Program-made: the position numbers and the translations under genes
The notes under the pieces: model-generated
The model's database searches: none
What the model was told of the DNA's origin: nothing
Seen by the model: the letters and a program-made list of their open reading frames with translations, nothing else
Part shown: positions 6,652-11,631 of the stretch, piece after piece
Layout of the letters: every line of letters begins with the position of its first letter
Position numbering within the stretch: position 1 is the stretch's first letter
DNA from: CAVRZY01 sp963725415
Lineage (GTDB): Bacteria; Acidobacteriota; Terriglobia; Bryobacterales; Bryobacteraceae
Reading direction: 5' to 3'
DNA: 15,881 nucleotides
Assembly: GCA_963725415.1 (NCBI GenBank)
Contig: CAVRZY010000329.1
Coordinates: 1 to 15,881, forward strand

Positions 6652-7749
6652 ATGTCCAACTACCGTATCGCCTGGTTGCCGGGAGACGGCATCGGGCCGG
6701 AAGTGTGCGCGGCGGCGCGGACGGTTCTCGATGCGGCCGGCTTCTCGGCCGAGTACATCGACGGCGACGTCGGTTGGCAGTTCTGGAAGACGGAGGGCGA
6801 TGCGTTGCCCGCGCGCACGGTGGATTTGCTGCGCTCGACCGACTGCGCCTTTTTCGGCGCCATTACCTCCAAGCCGGCCGCCGAGGCGGCGCGCGAGCTG
6901 GCCCCGGAGCTGCAAGGCCGGGGCCTGAGTTATCGCAGCCCCATCGTGCGCATGCGCCAGTTGCTGGATCTCTACATCTGCTTGCGGCCCTGCAAGGCGT
7001 TTCCCGGCAATCCGCTCAACTATCGCGACTCGATCGACCTGGTGGTCTTCCGGGAAAACACTGAAGGCATGTACATCGGCGTGGAGTTCGCGCGGGTTCC
7101 GGAGAATTTCTACCAGCAGCCGGCTATGACCCGCATCCCGCGCGACGCGGCCATCTCGGTTCGCAGCATCTCGCAGCATGGCTCCCGGCGCATCGTGCAG
7201 GCGGCCTTCGACTATGCCGTCCGGCACGGCCGGCGCAAGGTCACCGCGGTCCACAAAGCCAACGTGCTCCGCACCACCTGCGGGCTGTTCCTGGAAGTAG
7301 CGCAGGAGGTGGCCTCCAGGTATCCGCAGATCCAGTTTGACAACGCCAACGTGGACGCCATGTGCATGTGGCTGCTGAAGAACCCGCGGAATTACGACGT
7401 GATCGTGACCACCAACCTGTTCGGCGATATTCTTTCGGATCTGTGCGCGCAGTTGGTGGGCGGCATGGGCTTCGGATACAGCGGCAACATCGGCGACCGC
7501 TACGCAGTCTTCGAACCCACGCACGGTTCGGCGCCCAGATATGCCGGGCTGAACAAGGTCAACCCGCTGGCCACTATCCTGGCGGCCAAAATGATGCTGG
7601 AGTGGCTGGGCGAGACCGACAAGGCGATCGCTGTCGAGCGCTCCGTCTCGCAGGTGATCGCCTGCGGCGAGGTCCGCACTTATGACATGGGCGGCCAGGC
7701 CTCCACCAGCCAGATGGCCGCGGCCGTCGTCCAAGCCTTGCGAATGTGA
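6652..7749 (+). CDS. Isocitrate/isopropylmalate dehydrogenase-family beta-decarboxylating dehydrogenase
   Basis: The intact 365-residue protein belongs to the metal-dependent IDH/IMDH/homoisocitrate/tartrate dehydrogenase family. Visible signatures are LPGDGIGPE (9-17), substrate arginines in MRQLLDLYICLRP (Arg102, Arg112) and FRENTEGMYIG (Arg134, Tyr141), Lys202 in VHKANVL, and metal aspartates in DNANVDAM and TTNLFGDILSD (Asp235, Asp259, Asp263). The cofactor region is HGSAPRYAGLNKVNP (291-305). NAD enzymes of this family usually have Asp-Ile after SAP; E. coli NADP-isocitrate dehydrogenase has Lys-Tyr. Arg296-Tyr297 therefore suggests NADP preference (inference). The LDLYICLRP phrase also resembles Icd more than LeuB. 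It lies 11 bp after leuD with AAGGAGG at 6640-6646 overlapping the leuD stop, so it is the last enzyme of the operon. It would oxidise and decarboxylate a 2-hydroxy-3-carboxy acid to a 2-oxoacid. Calling it icd or leuB would overreach. Confidence 0.87.
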   Translation: MSNYRIAWLPGDGIGPEVCAAARTVLDAAGFSAEYIDGDVGWQFWKTEGDALPARTVDLLRSTDCAFFGAITSKPAAEAARELAPELQGRGLSYRSPIVRMRQLLDLYICLRPCKAFPGNPLNYRDSIDLVVFRENTEGMYIGVEFARVPENFYQQPAMTRIPRDAAISVRSISQHGSRRIVQAAFDYAVRHGRRKVTAVHKANVLRTTCGLFLEVAQEVASRYPQIQFDNANVDAMCMWLLKNPRNYDVIVTTNLFGDILSDLCAQLVGGMGFGYSGNIGDRYAVFEPTHGSAPRYAGLNKVNPLATILAAKMMLEWLGETDKAIAVERSVSQVIACGEVRTYDMGGQASTSQMAAAVVQALRM

Positions 7750-7762
7750 GAATGGAGGGATC

Positions 7763-8155
7763 ATGGAGACCCACGTGAAGGTTTTGGGCGTCTTGCACAT
7801 TGTGGCGGGCGCCTTGGGCGTGATCGCCGCCGTTCTGATCGTGGCAGTCTTGGGCGGGGTGGCAGGTCTGGTGGAAGCCTGCACCGATGCCCCGGATGCC
7901 CAGACCGCCATCCCCATCCTGAAGATGGTGGGCGGCGGGCTGTTCGTTTTCTTGCTGCTGATCTCCGCTCCCGGAATCGTGGCCGGCATCGGTCTGCTAC
8001 ATTTTCGGAACTGGGCGCGCATCCTCACCATCGTCTTGTCCGCGCTCCAGCTTATGAACCTTCCGTTCGGCACCGCCCTGGGGATCTACGGGCTGTGGGT
8101 GCTGCTGTCTCAGCGAACCGAACCGCTCTTCCGAACCGCGGGGGCGACGCGCTGA
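7763..8155 (+). CDS. Small multi-pass membrane protein, unknown function
   Basis: The ATG at 7763 has GGAGG at 7754-7758, and the coding frame gives 130 residues. The frame opens further upstream, but those codons overlap the dehydrogenase gene. Three or four hydrophobic segments are visible: about 7-38 (possibly two helices), 51-80 and 83-115. The last contains NWARILTIVLSALQLMNLPFG followed by a GIYGLWVLLS stretch. I have a general impression of similar short proteins ending in an 'RxARxLxxxLSxLxLxNxPxGTALGIYxLWVLL' pattern in acidobacterial genomes, but no function is known to me. It begins 13 bp after the dehydrogenase, so it may ride on the same transcript, yet nothing ties it to the enzymes. 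A structural role or a transport helper would be guesswork. Confidence 0.75.
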   Translation: METHVKVLGVLHIVAGALGVIAAVLIVAVLGGVAGLVEACTDAPDAQTAIPILKMVGGGLFVFLLLISAPGIVAGIGLLHFRNWARILTIVLSALQLMNLPFGTALGIYGLWVLLSQRTEPLFRTAGATR

Positions 8156-8164
8156 ATGCCGGCT

Positions 8165-8494
8165 ACACGGCGGGGATTTCTATTTGGATTGCCGGTGCTG
8201 GCGCGGGCCGCCCGGCAGTATCGCCACAGCAGATGGTTGATCAGCCCGCTGTGGTTGTCCGGATGGATGTCCCGCCAACCAAACGGACAGCGCTACCGGA
8301 TCTGATCCAGTTCTTGCCCGGTGGCCTGCTGCGTCCGGCCCGGAATGGCCCGGCCTTCCCACCCGCCGCTGGGCCTGGTCCAACGGCCACCCTCGCTGGC
8401 CCTGGTCCGCCCTCTCGCACTCCTTTCGTACCTCTTCCAAGTACTGCTTCTGCGCGCATGTCCACTCCTCGAAGGTGTCACGCCTCGCGCCCAT
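8165..8494 (-). pseudogene. Decayed transposase fragments (DDE integrase-core type)
   Basis: On the minus strand, codons from 8494 down to ~8354 read MGARRDTFEEWTCAQKQYL and continue to LDQAQRRVG. This resembles the N-terminal region of a class of DDE transposases with 'FxEW..AQK.YLEEVR...LLD.AQRR.G'. A second fragment in another frame (8289 down to 8203) contains HPDNHSGLINHLLWRYCR. It aligns without gaps to the integrase-core phrase 'IDSDNGSEFINHHLLRYC', with the metal-binding Asp and Glu changed to His and Gly. The middle of the protein is missing and the frames disagree, so this is a relic. Alignment is from memory of the family, not a search. Confidence 0.55.
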
Positions 8495-8496
8495 TT

Positions 8497-8555
8497 GGGT
8501 TACATTTCTTCGTGACCCAACCGATCGCTTTCTGGTTACATTTTAAGCGACCCAA
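8497..8555. repeat. Two copies of a GGTTACATTT...GACCCAA motif, probable insertion-sequence end
   Basis: GGTTACATTT occurs at 8498-8507 and again at 8534-8543, 36 bp apart, each followed 5-6 nt later by GACCCAA. The first copy also forms a 9-bp hairpin (TTGGGTTAC 8495-8503 with GTGACCCAA 8512-8520, one G-T wobble). The pair lies directly upstream of the transposase N-terminal fragment on the minus strand, where repeated transposase-binding sites at an IS end would be expected. Confidence 0.5.
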
Positions 8556-8575
8556 CTCGGAACACTCTCCACCAC

Positions 8576-8594
8576 CCACCGGTGGTGTTATAAT
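8576..8594 (+). promoter_or_regulatory. Consensus -10 (TATAAT) next to a CCACCGGTGG palindrome
   Basis: A perfect TATAAT at 8589-8594 lies 3 bp downstream of the 10-bp palindrome CCACCGGTGG (8576-8585). The palindrome occupies the -35/-10 spacer, as an operator would. There is no good TTGACA at the right distance. The promoter would read toward the membrane protein-FmdE-DUF364 operon. Confidence 0.4.
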
Positions 8595-8616
8595 CTTGGC
8601 AATCCAGGAGCTCGGA

Positions 8617-8655
8617 ATGGAGATCTTGGATGATATCCCGGTGCGCAGAGTGTAG
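8617..8655 (+). other. Possible 12-codon leader ORF with its own ribosome binding site
   Basis: ATG at 8617 follows AGGAG (8606-8610) by 6 nt and reads MEILDDIPVRRV before TAG at 8653-8655. It lies just after the TATAAT at 8589 and before the operon starting near 8712. It could be a leader peptide, the stump of a gene cut off by insertion-sequence activity, or chance. Confidence 0.2.
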
Positions 8656-8692
8656 TGGCCGTCAGTGCTGCCAGCGAGTCCGGGAACGATTG

Positions 8693-8723
8693 GCAGGTTC
8701 AGTGAGCAAATGTGCAGGTTCAG
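8693..8723. repeat. Two direct copies of GCAGGTTCAG at the start of the membrane-protein gene
   Basis: Identical decamers occur at 8693-8702 and 8714-8723, 21 bp apart (two helical turns). The second copy lies inside the first codons if translation begins at GTG 8712. Such spacing is typical of paired protein-binding sites, so this may be a regulator site. A small inverted repeat (CTGCCA...TGGCAG) ends at the first copy. Confidence 0.45.
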
Positions 8724-9383
8724 GTTACTGCGGTGTCAGAACACGCAAGCGGTCTGAAGGCTAGCGGTGGTTCAAGCGCGCTTGTGAGGAAGGCCAAAGA
8801 AATTGGCCTCTGCGTAGCCCTCGGAGGCGCGTTGGCGCTGGTGTTTCTGTTCACATTTCCGGCTGCCGCCATCAGCACGCTAATGCATGCCGTCCTGCAC
8901 CTGCCCGGCCCTGGGGCCGGCATTGCTCTCATCATGGGGCCCTTCCTGCTGCTCGCGCTGTTGGGCGCCTCGGTTGTGAGCCAGACAAGAGGCCGCGCAC
9001 TGGCTGCCGCGCTGGGCTTCGCTCTGTCCTGTTCCGTGATGGTTTCGCTACTGGCGGTTCCCACAAATCCCAAGGGCGCGATTGGCAGCCCGTTGTTCAT
9101 TGGCGCCATTGCGCTGTCCGGACTTGCGGTCGAAGTAGTGATGCGCCCTGGGAAGAGCACCCCGCAAGCGGTGCGTTGCCTGTTGGCAGGCGCCACCGCC
9201 AACCTGGTTTTGCTATTGTCCTACTGGCTGGCGATTTTCCCGCGCACAGCGGAATGGATCCAGTGGCGGGACGTGCCCTTGTTGACGGCCCTGTGCGTGG
9301 CAGCCGGGTTGCTGTCAGGGTATGTCGCCCGTCTGTTGTGGAAGCCTTTGCTGGGCGTTTTCTCGGTCGAGTGCAAGGAGTGA
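8712..9383 (+). CDS. Six-helix integral membrane protein, possible ECF-type transporter substrate-binding component
   Basis: The frame opened by GTG 8712 codes for 223 residues. After a ~28-residue polar N-terminus there are six hydrophobic segments (about 31-54, 67-92, 97-117, 123-144, 154-175, 187-209). Size and six-helix topology suit the S component of an energy-coupling-factor transporter. A LPGPGAGIAL phrase after the first helix suggests a small-solute carrier, but no specific family signature is certain. No ATPase or T component lies nearby. The start is uncertain: no Shine-Dalgarno precedes GTG 8712, and GTG 8784, just before the first helix, would also work. A small membrane protein, an FmdE-family protein and a DUF364 protein follow on the same strand with almost no gaps. 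The product therefore likely works with them, perhaps moving a metal or oxyanion; that role is inference. Confidence 0.65.
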   Translation: MQVQVTAVSEHASGLKASGGSSALVRKAKEIGLCVALGGALALVFLFTFPAAAISTLMHAVLHLPGPGAGIALIMGPFLLLALLGASVVSQTRGRALAAALGFALSCSVMVSLLAVPTNPKGAIGSPLFIGAIALSGLAVEVVMRPGKSTPQAVRCLLAGATANLVLLLSYWLAIFPRTAEWIQWRDVPLLTALCVAAGLLSGYVARLLWKPLLGVFSVECKE

Positions 9384-9386
9384 CAC

Positions 9387-9584
9387 ATGTGTGGACTTGT
9401 TGATTACCAGGCGCTTCAAACATCCATTACCCGCCTGGCCCTGCTTACCACCCTGGGAGCGGTCGCCTATGCCCTTCGCAAACTGGCCTCGCTGTGCCGG
9501 GCACGAAAACAGAAGCCAGGCAACCAGAGGGAGGAACGGCAGGCAATCTGCCCGGCCGGTTCCCTTGTTGAGTCACCTCGGTGA
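9387..9584 (+). CDS. 65-residue single-helix membrane protein, unknown
   Basis: ATG 9387 is preceded by AAGGAG at 9375-9380 and starts 3 bp after the stop of the six-helix protein. Its stop overlaps the GTG start of the FmdE-family gene by 4 bp (GTGA at 9581-9584). This tight arrangement is the main argument that it is real. One hydrophobic stretch lies at about residues 15-33 (TRLALLTTLGAVAYALRKL), followed by a basic, polar tail with RKQKPGNQREE, which by the positive-inside rule should face the cytoplasm. No known family is recognised. It could be an accessory subunit of the adjacent membrane protein, as small single-helix partners occur in metal transporters, but that is a guess. Confidence 0.55.
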   Translation: MCGLVDYQALQTSITRLALLTTLGAVAYALRKLASLCRARKQKPGNQREERQAICPAGSLVESPR

Positions 9585-10129
9585 TTACCGCAACTCCTGA
9601 GGCGCTTCTCAGCCGCTGTGTTGACTACCACGGCCACCTGTGCGTTGGGCAGGCGCTGGGAGTCAGGCTGGCGCTCAAGGGCATGGAACTGATTGGCACG
9701 ACCGATCCCAAGGAAATGATCGTTTTCATCGAGAACGACCGGTGCATCGCCGATGCCATTCAGATAGTCACCGGCACGCGGCTGGGACGCCGCAGCGCCA
9801 AGCTGGTTAACTACGGCAAGATGGCGGCGGCCTTGGTGAACACCAATACCGGCCAGGCGTACCGTGTGGCCATCCGGCGTTTCGCCCCCGAGTGGGGACG
9901 CGGCGAGGAGGGAGCCGGGGGTGTCCTTTCCGTCCCTGACTCGGAATTGCTGGCTTGGCAAGAAGTCCGCATCAGCCTGAAGCCGGAGGATTATCCGGGC
10001 CGGCCAAAGCGCACGGTCAACTGCGTGCGTTGCGGCGAAAAGGTATTCGACGGGCGCGATGTCTCCGGCAGCGAGGGCCCCATGTGCCTCGCCTGCGCCC
10101 GCGGGGCGTACTACGATTTGGCGGGGTAG
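9581..10129 (+). CDS. FmdE-family protein (formylmethanofuran dehydrogenase subunit E-like) with C4 zinc finger
   Basis: The 182-residue protein starts at GTG 9581, coupled by a 4-bp overlap to the previous gene. The N-terminal FmdE domain is clear: VDYHGHLCVGQALGVRLAL (about 14-32) with the His17/His19/Cys21 cluster, FIENDRCIADAIQIVTG (~49-65) and a GKMAAALVN segment near 79-87. The C-terminus carries a TraR/DksA-like zinc finger with Cys148, Cys151, Cys169 and Cys172 (C-x2-C-x17-C-x2-C), a common FmdE arrangement. In methanogens the name comes from co-purification with the molybdenum formylmethanofuran dehydrogenase. In bacteria the family is widespread with no settled function, often near molybdate/tungstate or other metal genes. 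No Fmd/Fwd catalytic subunits are present here. Neighbours suggest a metal-sensing or metal-carrying role, an inference only. Confidence 0.85.
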   Translation: MITATPEALLSRCVDYHGHLCVGQALGVRLALKGMELIGTTDPKEMIVFIENDRCIADAIQIVTGTRLGRRSAKLVNYGKMAAALVNTNTGQAYRVAIRRFAPEWGRGEEGAGGVLSVPDSELLAWQEVRISLKPEDYPGRPKRTVNCVRCGEKVFDGRDVSGSEGPMCLACARGAYYDLAG

Positions 10130-10135
10130 AGCGCG

Positions 10136-10849
10136 GTGAGGCTGGTCGAGGACCTGCTCGACAGCGTGGCCCACCTGGATTGTCCGGTCACGAGAGTGTG
10201 CGTGGGGCTCCACTGGACTGTGGTGGAAAGCAGACACGCGGGCGTTGCTCACACCTACAAGACCAATCGCAAGGTGGAACTCACGGCCAGCGGTGATCTC
10301 ATCGGACGGAGTGCGCTCGAGCTGGCAAGGCGTCTCAGGAGCTGGGAACCGCTGGAAGCCAGCCTCGGCGTGGCGGCTCTGAACTCGCTGATCGAAGCGG
10401 CAGGCAATCCGGGCGACGTCCTGGAGCATGTGATGAATCTCGCCAGGGGTAGGACTATCGCTGTCGTGGGCCGCTTTCCTTTCAATCCGCGCATTCGAGA
10501 AGTGGCAGCACAGTCGTATTTCCTGGAGACCGATCCCGATGGGACAGAACTTCCCGCCTGGGCTTGCGAAGAGGTCATTCCTGCCTCGGACGTGGTGGTC
10601 ATCACTGCCAGCACCTTGATTAACAAGACGCTGTCCCGCTTGCTCGAACTCGGCCGGGGAGCAACAACGATCATTCTGGGGCCGAGCACCCCGATGAATG
10701 ACGTGCTGCTCCGCCACGGCGCAAGTATTCTGGCCGGGATCCGCGTGACGGACCCGGATGCCCTTTTCAAGGCGATCATGCAGGGGGTGAAGCGGTTCGC
10801 GAGGCTCGAAGGGGTCGAAGCCATCAACCGGGAGTTGCCACGGGACTGA
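10136..10849 (+). CDS. DUF4213/DUF364 protein, putative heavy-metal chelation family
   Basis: GTG 10136 begins 6 bp after the FmdE-family stop and the frame codes for 237 residues. Residues ~1-90 match the DUF4213 N-terminal fold, including VCVGLHWTVVES and a SLGVAALNSLIEA segment. Residues ~95-230 match the DUF364 Rossmann-like domain: GRTIAVVGRFPFNPRIRE, ASDVVVITASTLINKTL, and ILGPSTPMNDVLL before ILAGIRV. Structural-genomics work on this family proposed binding of a heavy metal or a metal-containing cofactor; no enzyme activity is established that I know. It is the last gene of the operon. Its final two codons and stop (CGG GAC TGA) lie within or at the edge of the long hairpin repeat at 10842-10986, so the C-terminus may have been altered by insertion of that element. 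No Shine-Dalgarno is strong, which suggests translational coupling. Confidence 0.85.
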   Translation: MRLVEDLLDSVAHLDCPVTRVCVGLHWTVVESRHAGVAHTYKTNRKVELTASGDLIGRSALELARRLRSWEPLEASLGVAALNSLIEAAGNPGDVLEHVMNLARGRTIAVVGRFPFNPRIREVAAQSYFLETDPDGTELPAWACEEVIPASDVVVITASTLINKTLSRLLELGRGATTIILGPSTPMNDVLLRHGASILAGIRVTDPDALFKAIMQGVKRFARLEGVEAINRELPRD

Positions 10850-10986
10850 GAAGGTGTGAAAAAAATGGCTTGGGCGACGAAAACACAGACATGAATGTCC
10901 GTGCCACACTGCAAACACAGGACTTGCGGAAACGTGGCACAGGCATTCTTGCCTGTGTTCCGATTTTTTCACACCTTCTGAGTCCC
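10842..10986. repeat. 145-bp long-hairpin, MITE-like element with 23-bp terminal inverted repeats
   Basis: The outer arms 10842-10864 and 10964-10986 are complementary at 22 of 23 positions (GGGACT, one mismatch, then AGAAGGTGTGAAAAAA). A second nested pair, 10882-10907 and 10934-10959, matches at 22 of 26 positions. Almost the whole element folds on itself and has no coding capacity. This is the form of a non-autonomous miniature inverted-repeat element or a REP-type palindrome. No target-site duplication is obvious. The left arm contains the DUF364 stop codon. Confidence 0.7.
10938..10969 (+). terminator. Probable intrinsic terminator of the FmdE-DUF364 operon
   Basis: CACAGGCA (10938-10945), loop TTCT, TGCCTGTG (10950-10957) form a perfect 8-bp stem, followed 6 nt later by six T's (10964-10969). 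It lies ~90 bp after the DUF364 stop, inside the MITE-like repeat. Confidence 0.5.
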
Positions 10987-11228
10987 CTCGGTGGCTCGAA
11001 GAGGAGTCAGGGGGCTGTAACTCCCGGCTTGGCGCCGCGGCATCGCGGTTGCGCATGAGCGGTCCCTCTTTGGACCACCCCGCAGCCATCTCTGCTGCAC
11101 CCTCGATCGACTGTCGGCTGGATGCTCGTTAACCGAGACGCCTCACATGGCCGGCTAAACCTGGCTCCCCACAGCTTCCTGGCGCCCGAACGGGCTTCCC
11201 GGGCCGGGCGCGGCCTGGCGCAAACCTA

Positions 11229-11266
11229 TTGACAACGCAAAAAAGCAGGGATAGTCTATGCATAGA
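11229..11266 (+). promoter_or_regulatory. padR promoter with palindromic operator
   Basis: A perfect -35 TTGACA lies at 11229-11234. A -10 falls at 11250-11257 (GATAGT at 15-bp spacing or TAGTCT at 17 bp). The 12-bp perfect palindrome TCTATGCATAGA (11255-11266) overlaps the downstream edge of the -10 and the expected start of transcription. This is where a PadR repressor would bind to control its own operon. The palindrome is seen; autorepression is inferred from PadR behaviour in general. Confidence 0.6.
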
Positions 11267-11272
11267 TGGCCT

Positions 11273-11620
11273 ATGATATCCGCCAACGACCACCATAGAA
11301 CCGAGATCCCGCCCGGAACTCTGGAAATGTTGATCCTTAAAACGCTGAAACGGTTCGGTCCCACGCACGGCTACGGAATCGCCAAATCGATTCAGCAGGC
11401 GTCCGGGGAGGTCCTCCGGGTGGAAGAAGGGTCGCTCTACCCGGCGCTGCAACGAATACTGATGAAAGGCTGGGTGACGGCCGAGTGGGTGCAGGCCGGT
11501 TTGAAGCGCCGGACTCGCGTCTACCAACTGACGCCGGAGGGGCGAAAACAACTTGCCGCCGAGATCTCCGAGTACCGGCGGGTCTCGCAGGCAATCGGGC
11601 GGGTGATCCAGCCGGCCTGA
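11273..11620 (+). CDS. PadR-family transcriptional regulator
   Basis: This is a 115-residue winged-helix repressor. The PadR signature is plain: GTLEMLILKTLKRFGPTHGYGIAKSIQ, then RVEEGSLYPALQRILMKGWV (helix-turn-helix and wing) and RTRVYQLTPEGRKQL, with a short C-terminal dimerisation helix. I chose ATG 11273; ATG 11258 in the same frame lies inside the operator palindrome and would add five residues. Neither has a Shine-Dalgarno. With a -10 at 11252-11257 the transcript would have a leader of only about 10 nt, so translation may be nearly leaderless. The gene lies 11 bp before the first ADOP permease, the standard acidobacterial pairing, and probably represses this operon. The ligand is unknown. 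Confidence 0.9.
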   Translation: MISANDHHRTEIPPGTLEMLILKTLKRFGPTHGYGIAKSIQQASGEVLRVEEGSLYPALQRILMKGWVTAEWVQAGLKRRTRVYQLTPEGRKQLAAEISEYRRVSQAIGRVIQPA

Positions 11621-11631
11621 AGGGACTAGCG

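Noticed and set aside
6202..8073. 623-codon open frame on the minus strand
   Set aside because: It lies antisense to leuD, the dehydrogenase and the membrane protein. The plus strand carries conserved family motifs throughout, and the minus reading is His/Arg/Gly-rich with no family pattern; a high-GC shadow.
8095..8655. 186-codon plus-strand frame running past the membrane-protein gene
   Set aside because: Shifted relative to the real gene and passes through the transposase relic; Pro/Ala-rich translation without motifs.
8656..8712. Riboswitch (cobalamin or molybdenum cofactor type) before the six-helix membrane protein
   Set aside because: Phrases such as AGTCCGGGAAC looked suggestive, but the conserved core elements and expected length are not there.
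9467..11089. 540-codon open frame on the minus strand
   Set aside because: Antisense to the FmdE-family and DUF364 genes, both clearly conserved on the plus strand; shadow frame.
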